DNA of 64,000 bases from UBA6398 sp963660485 (GTDB lineage Bacteria; Bacteroidota; Bacteroidia; Bacteroidales; Bacteroidaceae), in assembly GCA_963660485.1 (NCBI GenBank), contig CAVKYH010000001.1, positions 124,001 through 188,000 of the forward strand, in the 5' to 3' direction. A model generated the notes under the pieces. It searched no databases, was not told the DNA's origin, and worked only from the letters and a program-made list of their open reading frames with translations. Each line of letters begins with the position of its first letter. Within the stretch, counting starts at the first letter, position 1. Below, one piece after another: positions 34,317 through 43,949 of the stretch. Both the position numbers and the translations under genes were made by a program.

Positions 34317-36008
34317 TTACGCGCGTCCTTCCACTATTTCGCCTGCACGTTTCAATGCTTTGCTTATATGGTCGCAGATGTTTTCTTTGCCGAGCAGGTC
34401 GTAGAATTCGGCGCGTTCGAGTTGTGCGTTTACTTTCTCGTTTACTCCCGACAATACCACTTGTATGCCTTCCTTGTGGCTCATGATGCAGAGATTGGTG
34501 AGGTTGTGAATGCCCGTGGAGTCGACAAAAGGAACTTTTCGCATACGTATCACGCGCACTTTGGGGCGGTCGCCGAATGCAGCCATGACTTCCTCGAACT
34601 TGTTGCCTGCGCCGAAGAAGTAGGGGCCGTTGATTTCGTAAACTTCTACGCCTTGCGGAATAGTGTAGTGCTCAAGGTTGGTCGACAGAAAGTCGTATTC
34701 CTTGTTCAGGTCTATCTCCTCGTCGGTAATTGCTTTCACGTCGGTGGTTTCTGCCATTCGTTTCATGAAGAGCAGGCAGGCAATTATCAGTCCCACCTCG
34801 ATTGCTATCGTGAGGTCAAAGATGATTGTAAGGAAAAAGGTGATGAGCAATACCGTTACGTCGCTCTTAGGGTTTTTCATCAGCGCCATAAAGGAGCGCC
34901 AGCCACACATGCCGTAGCTTACCACTACCAGCACTCCTGCCAGGCACGCCATTGGAATGTATTTGGCCAAAGGCATAAGGAAAAGGAATATCAGCAGCAG
35001 CACCACGGCGTGGATTATGCCTGCAATGGGAGTTTTGCCGCCGTTGTTGATGTTGGTCATTGTGCGTGCAATGGCTCCTGTGGCCGGTATGCCGCCGAAT
35101 AATGGGGAGGCGATGTTTGCCAGGCCCTGCGCCACGAGTTCTGTGTTTGAGTCGTGGTGGTCGCCTATCACGCCGTCGGCCACGGTGGCTGAGAGCAGCG
35201 ATTCTATTGCTCCGAGTATTGCTATTGTTATTGCCGGCGAGACGAGGCTTTTGATTGTGTCCCAGTTCATGTCGGGCACTTGCGCTGCCGGCAGTTCATT
35301 GCTTATCGAAAAGCGGTCGCCAATGGTTTCGATTGAGGTAACGCCTGCATAGTTCTTGAGTATCAGTGCAAGAATGGTCATCAGTATTATTGCAATGAGC
35401 GAGCCGGGGATTTTCTTGCTGAACTTAGGGGTTATGGCTATGATTACCACGCTTAAAACTCCCACTATGGTGCACCACAGGTCGATGGTGTTGAAGTTTT
35501 GCAGATACACTCCCCATTTCTCAATGAAGTCAGAAGGGTTGGAAGGCAGTGTAAGGCCGAAGAGGTCCTTGATTTGCGTCGTGAAGATTGTAACGGCTAT
35601 ACCGCTGGTAAATCCCACGACAATGGGGTAGGGAATGTATTTTATGATAGTGCCGAGGCGGAGCAGTCCGAACATCACGAGAAACAGCCCGGCCATGAGC
35701 GTGGCGATAGTGAGCCCTTCAATGCCGTATTTCTGTATGATGCCGTAGATTATTATAATGAATGCGCCTGTGGGGCCGCCTATCTGCACTTTGCTCCCAC
35801 CGAATACCGAGATGATGAGGCCGGCAACGATGGCGGTGATAATGCCTTTCTCGGGCGTAACTCCCGACGCAATGCCAAAGGCAATGGCAAGCGGCAGCGC
35901 CACGATGCCCACTATTATGCCTGCCATCAAGTCGGCTGCAAATGTCTTGCGGTTATATTGTTTCAGACAAGGGTACAGTTTGGATTTCAACGTAAATATA
36001 TTCTTCAT
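34317..36008 (-). CDS. SulP-family anion transporter with STAS domain
   Basis: This is a 563-residue secondary transporter of the SLC26/SulP family. The membrane domain (about 25-420) has the SulP signature KVQIGGPTGAFIIIIYGI and AGLANIASPLFGGIPATGAI-like repeats in the centre. A cytoplasmic STAS domain closes the protein (about 450-555, VRVIRMRKVPFVDSTGIHNL). Members carry sulfate, bicarbonate or dicarboxylates; the substrate is not readable here. Confidence 0.9.
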   Translation of the reverse strand: MKNIFTLKSKLYPCLKQYNRKTFAADLMAGIIVGIVALPLAIAFGIASGVTPEKGIITAIVAGLIISVFGGSKVQIGGPTGAFIIIIYGIIQKYGIEGLTIATLMAGLFLVMFGLLRLGTIIKYIPYPIVVGFTSGIAVTIFTTQIKDLFGLTLPSNPSDFIEKWGVYLQNFNTIDLWCTIVGVLSVVIIAITPKFSKKIPGSLIAIILMTILALILKNYAGVTSIETIGDRFSISNELPAAQVPDMNWDTIKSLVSPAITIAILGAIESLLSATVADGVIGDHHDSNTELVAQGLANIASPLFGGIPATGAIARTMTNINNGGKTPIAGIIHAVVLLLIFLFLMPLAKYIPMACLAGVLVVVSYGMCGWRSFMALMKNPKSDVTVLLITFFLTIIFDLTIAIEVGLIIACLLFMKRMAETTDVKAITDEEIDLNKEYDFLSTNLEHYTIPQGVEVYEINGPYFFGAGNKFEEVMAAFGDRPKVRVIRMRKVPFVDSTGIHNLTNLCIMSHKEGIQVVLSGVNEKVNAQLERAEFYDLLGKENICDHISKALKRAGEIVEGRA

Positions 36009-36085
36009 ATTCTAATATTGTGGTATTGCGGCAGCCCCTTTGATTCGTTCGGAACGCTCCGCGTTTGTTTCTTCTGAAATGGAAT

Positions 36086-36093
36086 GCAAAGGT
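36086..36093 (-). promoter_or_regulatory. -7 promoter box for the SulP gene
   Basis: The minus strand reads TACCTTTG, about 78 nt upstream of the start at 36008. Confidence 0.6.
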
Positions 36094-36216
36094 ACGACGA
36101 TTGCTTAAAATGGCAAAACTCATAGGACAATGTCGCGCCGAAGTCCCGCTAAACTTGTCCTATGATACCGCGAGATTTCCTTGTGATGCCGTGAGATTTC
36201 TTTAATGAAGCCTTCA

Positions 36217-36350
36217 GTTTGTCTTACTTCGAACGTTCAACGTGCTTACTTCGAACGTTCAACGTGTTTACTTCGAACGTTCAACGTGTTTACTTCGAAC
36301 GAAGTAAGACAAACACATCAGGTGTTTTTAGAAAACACATCGGACCTCTT
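36217..36350. repeat. Dispersed 22-bp tandem array, copy 1 (AA type)
   Basis: Three full 22-bp units and a partial one are present; the unit is CTTACTTCGAACG followed by TTCAACGTG. Perfect 15-bp terminal inverted repeats bound the array (GTTTGTCTTACTTCG at 36217-36231 and its complement at 36300-36314). Outside the right end lies a conserved hairpin, GTGTTTT-TAG-AAAACAC, and ATCGGACCTCTTG. The rest of the 460-nt gap (36009-36468) holds the SulP promoter and the aspS terminator. Confidence 0.85.
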
Positions 36351-36403
36351 GACGAAAGATATGCCGCAAAAAGGAAATATTCTGCGGGGAAAACGAAAAA
36401 AAG

Positions 36404-36432
36404 AAGGCTGCAATCTTTTTGGTTGCAGCCTT
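36404..36432 (-). terminator. Terminator of aspS
   Basis: The perfect 10-bp stem AAGGCTGCAA / TTGCAGCCTT has a 9-nt loop and is followed on the minus strand by CTTTTTTTCG. It lies 36 nt past the aspS stop. Confidence 0.9.
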
Positions 36433-36468
36433 CCTATTGCCATTCTAAGGCTATGTGTCAGCTATATT

Positions 36469-38235
36469 TCACTGTTCCTTTTTCACTACATCTATCTTCA
36501 GTTCGTCGAGTTGCGACTGGTCGAGCTCGGCAGGTGCGTCGAGCATCACGTCGCGTCCGGAATTGTTTTTGGGGAATGCAATGCAGTCGCGAATGCTGTC
36601 GAGACCGGCAAACAACGACACCCAACGGTCGAGGCCGTAAGCCAAACCTCCGTGAGGGGGCGCGCCGTATTTGAAGGCATTCATGAGGAAACCGAACTGC
36701 TGTTGCGCCCTTTCGGGAGTGAAGCCGAGGGCTTTGAAAATCTTTGCCTGCAACTTGCTGTCGTGAATACGTATTGAGCCGCCGCCTACTTCAACGCCGT
36801 TGCAAACCATGTCGTAGGCATTGGCGCGAACCTTCTCGGGCGCAGTGTCGAGCATCGGAATGTCTTCGGGCTTGGGCATAGTGAACGGGTGGTGCATGGC
36901 GAGCAAGCGCTGCTCCTCGTCGCTCCATTCAAACATCGGGAAGTCTACCACCCAAAGCAACGCAAACTTGTTCTTGTCGCGCAAGCCCAGGCGGTCGGCC
37001 ATTTCAAGGCGCAACGTTCCGAGCTGCTTGCGCGTCTTCATCGCGTTGTCGCCGCTGAGAATGAGAATCAAATCGCCGGCCTCGGCTCCCATTACTTCCT
37101 TGAGGCTTTGCAATGTTTCGGCAGAGTAGAACTTGTCTACGGAACTCTTCACGCTCCCGTCCTCGTTCACCCTAGCATAAACAAGACCTTTCGCCCCGAT
37201 TTGCGGACTCTTCACGAAATCTGTGAGCTGGTCCAACTGCTTGCGCGTGTAGCTTGCGCAACCTTTGGCACAGATGCCGCCGATATATTCTGCCGAATTG
37301 AAAACTGCAAACTCGCCCGTGCCTTTGAGCGTGTCCATCAGCTCCACGAACTCCATGCCGAAACGCATGTCGGGCTTGTCGCTGCCGAAACGGCGCATTG
37401 CGTCAATCCACGGCAGACGCAGGAACGGCTGTTCGCCCAAGTCGTAGTTTCTTACAGTCTTGAAGAGGTATTTTGCCATCTCCTCGAATGTTTCGATAAT
37501 GTCCTCCTGCTCCACGAAACTCATCTCGCAGTCAATTTGCGTGAACTCGGGCTGACGGTCGGCGCGAAGGTCCTCGTCGCGGAAACATTTCACTATCTGG
37601 AAATACCTGTCCATGCCTGCAACCATCAAAAGCTGCTTCAATGTCTGCGGGCTTTGGGGCAGAGCGTAAAACTGTCCGGGATTCATGCGCGAAGGAACCA
37701 CAAAGTCGCGTGCTCCCTCGGGAGTAGAGCCTACCAATACCGGCGTCTCTATTTCGAGAAACCCCTTGGAGTCGAGAAACTGGCGTATGGCGATGCACAT
37801 CTTGTGGCGCAATTCAAGATTCTTGCGCACATTGGCACGGCGCAAATCAAGATAGCGGTATTTCATGCGCAGGTCGTCTCCGCCGTCGGTGTTCTCTTCG
37901 ATGGTGAAAGGCGGAACGAGACTCTCGTTAAGCACATTCAGTTCGCTCACAATGATTTCGATTTCTCCGGTTGCGATTTTTTCGTTTTTCGAACTGCGCT
38001 CGTTTACAATGCCCGTGGCTTGTATCACATATTCCCGCCCGAGATTGTTTGCAACCTCAAACAGTTTCGGCGTGTCGTTCTCATTAAACACCAATTGGGT
38101 GATTCCGTAGCGGTCGCGAAGGTCTACAAACGTGATGACGCCCATTTTCCTTATGCGCTGCACCCAGCCTGCAAGTGTAACTTGCTTTCCTGCATCGCTC
38201 AGGCGCAACTCTCCGCATGTATTTGTTCTATACAT
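36469..38235 (-). CDS. aspS: Aspartyl-tRNA synthetase
   Basis: This class II synthetase charges tRNA-Asp. The 588 residues match the bacterial-type AspRS with its inserted GAD domain. The N-terminal OB-fold anticodon-binding domain is visible (VTLAGWVQRIRKMGVITFVD). Motif 2 is FRDEDLRADRQPEFTQID and motif 3 is GLAYGLDRWVSL near the C-terminus. RAYVSPSRMN-like PSRMNPGQFYALPQSPQ is an AspRS hallmark. It lies 36 nt downstream of lepA on the same strand, so the two translation genes probably form an operon. Confidence 0.96.
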   Translation of the reverse strand: MYRTNTCGELRLSDAGKQVTLAGWVQRIRKMGVITFVDLRDRYGITQLVFNENDTPKLFEVANNLGREYVIQATGIVNERSSKNEKIATGEIEIIVSELNVLNESLVPPFTIEENTDGGDDLRMKYRYLDLRRANVRKNLELRHKMCIAIRQFLDSKGFLEIETPVLVGSTPEGARDFVVPSRMNPGQFYALPQSPQTLKQLLMVAGMDRYFQIVKCFRDEDLRADRQPEFTQIDCEMSFVEQEDIIETFEEMAKYLFKTVRNYDLGEQPFLRLPWIDAMRRFGSDKPDMRFGMEFVELMDTLKGTGEFAVFNSAEYIGGICAKGCASYTRKQLDQLTDFVKSPQIGAKGLVYARVNEDGSVKSSVDKFYSAETLQSLKEVMGAEAGDLILILSGDNAMKTRKQLGTLRLEMADRLGLRDKNKFALLWVVDFPMFEWSDEEQRLLAMHHPFTMPKPEDIPMLDTAPEKVRANAYDMVCNGVEVGGGSIRIHDSKLQAKIFKALGFTPERAQQQFGFLMNAFKYGAPPHGGLAYGLDRWVSLFAGLDSIRDCIAFPKNNSGRDVMLDAPAELDQSQLDELKIDVVKKEQ

Positions 38236-38271
38236 TTGTATATGTGTTTGTATTGTTATTGTTGATTTCTA

Positions 38272-40053
38272 TTAGTCGAGCTTCAATACGGCAAGGAATG
38301 CTTTCTGCGGCACTTGCACATTGCCTATTTGCTTCATTCGTTTTTTGCCTTTCTTCTGTTTTTCGAGCAGTTTGCGCTTTCGCGAGATATCACCGCCGTA
38401 GCATTTTGCCGTAACGTCTTTTCTTACTTGCTTCACGGTTTCGCGGGCTATGATTTTTGCACCTATTGCCGCTTGTATCGCAATGTCGAATTGCTGGCGC
38501 GGCAGCAGGTCTTTCAACTTCTCGCACATTCTGCGCCCGAACGTAACGGCGTTGTCGGCATGTGTGAGCGTGGAAAGCGCATCTACCGGCTGGCCGTTGA
38601 GAAGTATGTCGAGTTTCACGAGTTTTGAGGGGCGGAAACCTATTCCGTGGTAGTCGAACGACGCATAGCCCTTTGAAATGCTTTTGAGCTTGTCGTAGAA
38701 ATCTATCACTATCTCTCCGAGCGGCATGTCAAAGTTTATTTCCACACGGTTTCCCGCTATGAAGTTCTGGCTCACGAGTTCGCCGCGTTTCGACAGGCAG
38801 AGGGTCATTATCGGACCTATGTATGCGGTATCGGTAATGATTGTGGAGCGAATGTAAGGCTCTTCCACGTGGTCGATGTCTGATACATCGGGCATGCTTG
38901 CCGGATTGTGCACTTCTTTTGCCTCGCCGTGGTGGTCGTAAACCATATACGATACGTTTGGCACGGTGGTTATTACGTCCATGTTGAATTCGCGGTCGAG
39001 TCGTTCCTGTACGATTTCCATATGGAGCAGTCCGAGAAAACCGCAGCGGAAACCAAATCCGAGTGCAACGGAGCTTTCGGCGGAGAATGTGAGCGAAGCG
39101 TCGTTGAGCTGTAGCTTTTCGAGCGATGAGCGAAGGTTCTCGAAATCCTCAGGTGCGATGGGGTATACACCGGCAAAGACCATCGGTTTCACTTCCTCGA
39201 ATCCGTCGATTGCGTTGCTGCATGGGTTTTCTACTTTGGTGATTGTGTCGCCCACCTTAACCTCGGTTGCGGTTTTTATGCCGCTTACTATGTATCCCAC
39301 ATCGCCGCAGTGTAGCGTTTTCTTGGGCACAAGGTTCATTTCGAGCACTCCCACTTCGTCGGCAACGTAGTCTTGTTTGGTGTTTACAAACACCACGTGG
39401 TCGCCTTGGCTTATGGAGCCGTTTACTATTTTGAAGTAGGCTATAATTCCCCTGAAACTGTTGAACACGGAGTCGAAAATCAACGCCTGCAACGGAGCGT
39501 TTTCATCGCCGGAGGGGGCGGGTACTTTTTCCACTATGGCTTCGAGAATTTCATCTATGCCCATGCCGGTGCGGGCTGAGGCGCGAATTATATCTTCGGG
39601 CTTGCAGCCTATGAGGTCCACTATTTCGTCTTCCACTTTCTCGGGCATGGCGTTGGGCATGTCGCATTTGTTGATTACGGGGATAATTTCCAAATCGTTC
39701 TCAATGGCCATATATAGGTTTGAGATGGTTTGCGCCTGTACGCCCTGCGTAGCGTCTACAACGAGCAGCGCCCCTTCGCACGCCGATATGGAACGGCTCA
39801 CTTCGTATGAGAAGTCTACGTGTCCCGGAGTGTCGATAAGGTTGAGCGTATAGGTTTCTCCCCCGTGTTGATATTTCATTTGAATGGCATGGCTCTTGAT
39901 TGTTATTCCGCGTTCGCGTTCAAGATCCATGTCGTCAAGCATTTGCCCTTCGGTAATCTTGATGGTTTTTGTACGTTCAAGCAGTCTGTCTGCCAATGTT
40001 GACTTTCCGTGATCAATATGGGCTATTATGCAGAAGTTGCGTATATGTTTCAT
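38272..40053 (-). CDS. lepA: Elongation factor 4 (LepA)
   Basis: This is a 593-residue translational GTPase that acts on ribosomes during initiation/elongation stress. G1 is AHIDHGKSTLADRLL (11-25), G3 is DTPGHVDFSYEV and G4 is NKCDMPNA. The LepA-specific C-terminal domain ends with AKCYGGDISRKRKLLEKQ (within 20 residues of the class signature) and a Lys-rich tail. Length is normal. It has its own promoter and precedes aspS. Confidence 0.96.
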   Translation of the reverse strand: MKHIRNFCIIAHIDHGKSTLADRLLERTKTIKITEGQMLDDMDLERERGITIKSHAIQMKYQHGGETYTLNLIDTPGHVDFSYEVSRSISACEGALLVVDATQGVQAQTISNLYMAIENDLEIIPVINKCDMPNAMPEKVEDEIVDLIGCKPEDIIRASARTGMGIDEILEAIVEKVPAPSGDENAPLQALIFDSVFNSFRGIIAYFKIVNGSISQGDHVVFVNTKQDYVADEVGVLEMNLVPKKTLHCGDVGYIVSGIKTATEVKVGDTITKVENPCSNAIDGFEEVKPMVFAGVYPIAPEDFENLRSSLEKLQLNDASLTFSAESSVALGFGFRCGFLGLLHMEIVQERLDREFNMDVITTVPNVSYMVYDHHGEAKEVHNPASMPDVSDIDHVEEPYIRSTIITDTAYIGPIMTLCLSKRGELVSQNFIAGNRVEINFDMPLGEIVIDFYDKLKSISKGYASFDYHGIGFRPSKLVKLDILLNGQPVDALSTLTHADNAVTFGRRMCEKLKDLLPRQQFDIAIQAAIGAKIIARETVKQVRKDVTAKCYGGDISRKRKLLEKQKKGKKRMKQIGNVQVPQKAFLAVLKLD

Positions 40054-40106
40054 ATAAAATGGTGTACGTTTCGATTTTGCTGTTTACTGCCTGGCATAAG
40101 GCTTTG

Positions 40107-40114
40107 CAAAGATA
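40107..40114 (-). promoter_or_regulatory. -7 promoter box for lepA-aspS
   Basis: The minus strand reads TATCTTTG, about 54 nt upstream of the lepA start. Confidence 0.65.
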
Positions 40115-40233
40115 ATAAATATAAGTGTGTTAGTAAAATCAAAGAAAATGTATTTGCTTCTCTTTGCAACAAGTGGAGGGAAGTAGGTTTTGCGGCGGTG
40201 GAGAAACAAAAAAAGATACCGTAAAAACAACAA

Positions 40234-40306
40234 GGCATCTCGTAAAAACGATGTCAGACATAATTTAAATTAGATGCGTCGGAATTTAAATTAGGTCTGA
40301 CATCGT
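40234..40306. repeat. Modular palindromic repeat, copy 7 (two words combined)
   Basis: Outer arms GATGTCAGAC and GGTCTGACATC are complementary and enclose a single inner GATGCGTCGG arm between two AATTTAAATT cores. In the rsmA (minus) direction the outer stem is followed by TTTTTACG, so it can terminate rsmA. It lies between rsmA and the lepA promoter. Confidence 0.85.
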
Positions 40307-40328
40307 AATTGCCTTATTTCTAGTTTTT

Positions 40329-41147
40329 TTATTCAAGCCCACATTCCTTTGCCACACAGTTGGTTAGCGCGATAAATTCGTCTACCGAGAGTTGCTCTGG
40401 CCGGCGTGTGAAATCCGGCGTTTGCAAGAACGTTGTGTGGTCGATGCTTTTCCCCGTTTTCATGTCAATCTCGTTGAGAATTTGCTTCAGTGTAACTCGC
40501 AGCATCTTGCGGCGGTGAATGAATGTGCCCTTTACCACGCGGCGGAAAAGCTTTTCATTACAGCCAAGGTCGGTAACTGCGTTGCGCTTCATGCTTATCA
40601 CGGCCGAACGAACCTTTGGCGGCGGATTGAAAACGCCCGGCTCCACGGTGAAAAGGTATTTTATGTCATACCATGCCTGCAACAGTACGCTCAATATGCC
40701 ATAGTCTTTCTTTCCCGGGGGAGAGGCGAGACGCAAAGCCACTTCGCGCTGAATCATTCCCGTACACAAGGGTACATAATCCTTGTATTCGAGCATGTGA
40801 AAGAAGATTTGCGAACTTATATTATAAGGATAGTTTCCCGTGAGAACAAACTGCCGTCCGTCGAAAACCTTGTCCAATGGCATATTGAGGAAATCACCCT
40901 CGACGAGGTTGCTTCCGAGCGCCGGAATGTTCTCTTTAAGATAAGCCACACTCTCTTTGTCAACTTCCACAACCTTTAATTCGCGCCCCGTGTCGAGCAG
41001 AGGCTTGGTGAGAACGCCCATTCCCGGACCAACTTCCAGTAGCGGAATGTCGGGGTGAGCGTCTACCGTGGCGGCAATGCGCATCACGGTTGGAATGTCG
41101 GTGAGAAAATGTTGTCCTAATGATTTTTTCGGGCGTACTTTGGGCAT
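40329..41147 (-). CDS. rsmA: 16S rRNA dimethyladenosine transferase
   Basis: RsmA (KsgA) dimethylates two adjacent adenines near the 3' end of 16S rRNA during 30S maturation. It is 272 residues, the usual size. Motifs are KKSLGQHFLTD, the SAM-binding EVGPGMGVLTKPLL, the acidic EVDKES, and the catalytic NYPYNIS (NLPY-type motif IV). The start at 41147 lies 25-31 nt from its -7 box. It is divergent from a membrane protein whose promoter overlaps its own. Confidence 0.95.
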   Translation of the reverse strand: MPKVRPKKSLGQHFLTDIPTVMRIAATVDAHPDIPLLEVGPGMGVLTKPLLDTGRELKVVEVDKESVAYLKENIPALGSNLVEGDFLNMPLDKVFDGRQFVLTGNYPYNISSQIFFHMLEYKDYVPLCTGMIQREVALRLASPPGKKDYGILSVLLQAWYDIKYLFTVEPGVFNPPPKVRSAVISMKRNAVTDLGCNEKLFRRVVKGTFIHRRKMLRVTLKQILNEIDMKTGKSIDHTTFLQTPDFTRRPEQLSVDEFIALTNCVAKECGLE

Positions 41148-41164
41148 CTGTAATGGGATTTGAT

Positions 41165-41172
41165 TATCTTTG
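41165..41172 (+). promoter_or_regulatory. -7 promoter box for the LPG-synthase-like gene
   Basis: TATCTTTG on the plus strand. It overlaps the promoter region of the opposite-strand rsmA promoter and forces a start downstream of about 41178, which selects the TTG at 41210. Confidence 0.65.
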
Positions 41173-41177
41173 CGTTA

Positions 41178-41185
41178 CAAAATTA
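41178..41185 (-). promoter_or_regulatory. -7 promoter box for rsmA
   Basis: The minus strand reads TAATTTTG. It lies 5 nt downstream of the plus-strand -7 box, so the two promoters face each other. Confidence 0.55.
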
Positions 41186-41209
41186 CGAATTAATCGCGTA
41201 ATAACAGAT

Positions 41210-42229
41210 TTGAAAAAAGCTATAACCACATCCCTGCGCATAATTCTGCCGTTCCTCCTTGGAGCCGCCATACTCTATTGGATGTATCGCGGAAGTTCGT
41301 GGAACGACATAAGCAATATGCTTTTCAATCGCATGAAGTGGGGCTGGATGTTCCTGTCGTTGTTTTTCGGAATAGTGCCGCAGGTGTTGCGAGGGTTCAG
41401 ATGGCGTCTCGCTCTTGAGCCTACCGGCGAAAAACCAAGACGGAGAACCTGCACGTTTGCAATCTTCATATCCTATGCTGCAAGTCTTGTGGTGCCGAGA
41501 ATAGGCGAAATCACCCGCTGCGGCACACTTAGTCATCACGAGGGCACATCTTTTGTGAAAGGGATAGGCACAGTGGTTACCGAACGTATAGTTGACGCCG
41601 TTTTTATGTTGGGAGTAACAATGTTTGCACTCTTTGCGCAGCGCAAGACATTCATGGTGTTCTTCAACAAGACGGGCACAAACTTCGAAGGAATACTGCA
41701 ACGGTTCACTACCACGGGCTACATCGTAACGGCAGTGTGTGTGGCGTCGCTGATAATAATGCTCGTGGTATGTTTCAAGCGGCTCAAAGTGTTCGGCAAA
41801 CTCCATAGTTTCTTCCGCGACCTTTGGGAGGGAATCATCTCGCTCAAAAACATGAAATCGTTTTGGCTTTACGTGTTCTATAGCTTTGCCATATGGTTTT
41901 GCTACTACCTGCATTTCTCGCTCACGCTATATTGCTTCGACTTCACGGCACATCTCACCCAACTCGACGCACTTGTAATCTTCTGCGCCGGTTCTTATGC
42001 CGTGCTGATACCCACGCCCAACGGCGCCGGTCCGTGGCATTTCGCGGTGAAGACGATGCTTGTGCTCTATGGAGTGGCGGCAGGCGATGCAATACTGTTT
42101 GCGCTCGTGGTACACGCAATGCAGACGGGACTCATAATCGTGCTCGGCGTGGCAGGATTGATTGGTCTGCAATTTGTGCCCAAGCTTGCAGGGAAAAGCA
42201 AGGGGATAATAGGGAAATTCACTAATTAA
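41210..42229 (+). CDS. Lysylphosphatidylglycerol synthase TM region-like (UPF0104) membrane protein
   Basis: This is 339 residues with about eight membrane helices. The frame is open from an ATG at 41120, but that codon lies inside rsmA and upstream of the promoter; TTG at 41210 (LKKAITTSLRIILP read as MKKA...) is chosen. It resembles the flippase-like membrane part of MprF (RGFRWRLALEP, VPRIGEITRCGTLSHHEG and the C-terminal PTPNGAGPWHFAVK). No synthase domain is present. A lipid-translocation role at the inner membrane is inferred from the family. pepD begins 12 nt downstream. Confidence 0.82.
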   Translation: MKKAITTSLRIILPFLLGAAILYWMYRGSSWNDISNMLFNRMKWGWMFLSLFFGIVPQVLRGFRWRLALEPTGEKPRRRTCTFAIFISYAASLVVPRIGEITRCGTLSHHEGTSFVKGIGTVVTERIVDAVFMLGVTMFALFAQRKTFMVFFNKTGTNFEGILQRFTTTGYIVTAVCVASLIIMLVVCFKRLKVFGKLHSFFRDLWEGIISLKNMKSFWLYVFYSFAIWFCYYLHFSLTLYCFDFTAHLTQLDALVIFCAGSYAVLIPTPNGAGPWHFAVKTMLVLYGVAAGDAILFALVVHAMQTGLIIVLGVAGLIGLQFVPKLAGKSKGIIGKFTN

Positions 42230-42241
42230 AAACAAGATATT

Positions 42242-43699
42242 ATGGAAGATATCAGAAATTTAGAACCGAAAAATCTGTGGGGACACTTCTATTCTCTCAC
42301 TCAGATTCCACGTCCGTCGGGACATCTCGAAAAGATTCAACAGTATTTGCTCGACTTTTCAAAGGAAAACGGTATTGAGGCATTCTTGGACCCTGCCGGA
42401 AACATCGTGATGCGTGTTCCCGCCACTCCGGGAATGGAAAACCGCAAGGGAGTGATATTGCAGGGGCACATGGATATGGTGCCGCAGAAATCTCCCGACA
42501 GCAAGCATAACTTTGAAACCGACCCTATCGAAACTTACATTGAGGACGATTGGGTGAAGGCCAAGGGCACGACGCTTGGAAGCGACGACGGTATCGGCGT
42601 GGCTACTGTGATGGCTGTGATGACCGACAAGAGTCTCAAGCACGGGCCTATCGAGGGATTGATTACCCGCGACGAAGAGACGGGAATGTATGGTGCCAAC
42701 GAGTTGCCCGAGGGAGAACTCACGGGCGACATTCTGCTCAACCTTGACTCCGAGACGTGGGGCAAGTTTGTTGTGGGAAGTGCCGGCGGAATTGACGTGA
42801 ATGCCGAACTTGAATATAAGGAAGAGCCTGTAGCTGCCGGAATGAAGGCGGTGAAGGTTACGCTCAAAGGCTTGCGCGGCGGACACAGCGGCTTGGAGAT
42901 TAACGAGGGGCGCGGCAATGCCAACAAGTTGATGGTGCGCTTTGTGCGCGAGGCAATAGCTACTTGCGAGGCCCGTCTTGCCACTTGGGACGGCGGAAAC
43001 ATGAGAAACGCCATTCCGTTCAAGGCTACGGTGGAGCTTGTGGTGCCTGCCGGAGGTGTTGACAAACTGAAAGCCCTTGTTGAGAAGTGGAAAGAGGAGT
43101 TTGTGAACGAATATGCCGGCATTGAGAGCGGCATTGAGATGTTTGCCGAGGATACCGATGTGCCCAAGACGATTGCTCCGCAGGAGATTCAGGACAATTT
43201 GGTCGACGCGATATATGCATGCCACGACGGAGTGGTGAGAATGATTCCGCATTTCCCCGAAGTGGTGGAAACTTCTTCCAACCTTGCCATTATCAAGATT
43301 GCCGATGGCAGGGCAGAGTTCAATATCCTGGCGCGCAGCAGCAAGGAGAGTATGAAGGAATATATTGCCTTGAGCCTTGAAAGTTGCTTCTGCATGGCAG
43401 GAATGAAGGTTACGTTCAGCGGCAGCTATGGTGGCTGGGACCCCAACAACGACAGTGAAATCCTTGCGTTGCTCAAAGAGAAGTACAAGGAAATGTTTGG
43501 CAAGGAGGCTTTGGTGCAGGTTGACCACGCCGGCTTGGAATGCTCCGTGATTTTGGGCAAGTATCCAGGTCTCGATGTAGTGTCGCTCGGTCCTACGCTC
43601 CGTTCTCCCCACACCACGAGCGAACGTTGCTATGTTCCTTCGGTGGCTGAATTCTATCAGTTCATAACCAAGGTGCTCGAAAACATTCCCGAGAAATAA
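42242..43699 (+). CDS. pepD: Aminoacyl-histidine dipeptidase (peptidase D)
   Basis: This is a 485-residue metallopeptidase of clan MH, family M20C. It hydrolyses Xaa-His dipeptides in the cytoplasm. Zinc-ligand and catalytic motifs are QGHMDMVPQK, TLGSDDGIGV and TRDEETGMYGANELP, with a distal histidine in GPTLRSPHTTSE. The N-terminus PKNLWGHFYSLTQIPRPSG is typical of PepD. It likely shares a transcript with the preceding membrane protein (12-nt gap). Confidence 0.95.
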   Translation: MEDIRNLEPKNLWGHFYSLTQIPRPSGHLEKIQQYLLDFSKENGIEAFLDPAGNIVMRVPATPGMENRKGVILQGHMDMVPQKSPDSKHNFETDPIETYIEDDWVKAKGTTLGSDDGIGVATVMAVMTDKSLKHGPIEGLITRDEETGMYGANELPEGELTGDILLNLDSETWGKFVVGSAGGIDVNAELEYKEEPVAAGMKAVKVTLKGLRGGHSGLEINEGRGNANKLMVRFVREAIATCEARLATWDGGNMRNAIPFKATVELVVPAGGVDKLKALVEKWKEEFVNEYAGIESGIEMFAEDTDVPKTIAPQEIQDNLVDAIYACHDGVVRMIPHFPEVVETSSNLAIIKIADGRAEFNILARSSKESMKEYIALSLESCFCMAGMKVTFSGSYGGWDPNNDSEILALLKEKYKEMFGKEALVQVDHAGLECSVILGKYPGLDVVSLGPTLRSPHTTSERCYVPSVAEFYQFITKVLENIPEK

Positions 43700-43729
43700 A
43701 TATCGCGGCTTTTGCTGCTGAATGAAACC

Positions 43730-43775
43730 AACCGCTTCGGTGAGTAGACTTGTGAGGTCGAAAGCCGAGGCGGTT
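43730..43775 (+). terminator. Terminator of pepD
   Basis: AACCGC-T-TCGG pairs with CCGA-G-GCGGTT across a 24-nt apical region, followed by TTGTTGTG. It lies 30 nt past the pepD stop. Confidence 0.5.
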
Positions 43776-43949
43776 TTGTTGTGTCCGTTCAAGGCGCATT
43801 GTCCTTGACTTCTGCCAATGTTGCTTGTTGACAATGCTGTGAAAGGAAACGTTTCTGCTGAGAATGTGAGTTGTCAAAGGCTTGAAAATTGTTTTTCGCC
43901 CCGTGTTCTTTCCGTTTTGTAGGGTGAAAAATCTAAAGAGATGCCTTCA

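Noticed and set aside
36889..38265. 458-codon plus-strand open frame opposite aspS
   Set aside because: It mirrors the aspS codon pattern; aspS has full motifs and a terminator.
42359..43834. 491-codon minus-strand open frame opposite pepD
   Set aside because: It is antisense to pepD, with His/Arg-rich composition typical of a shadow frame.
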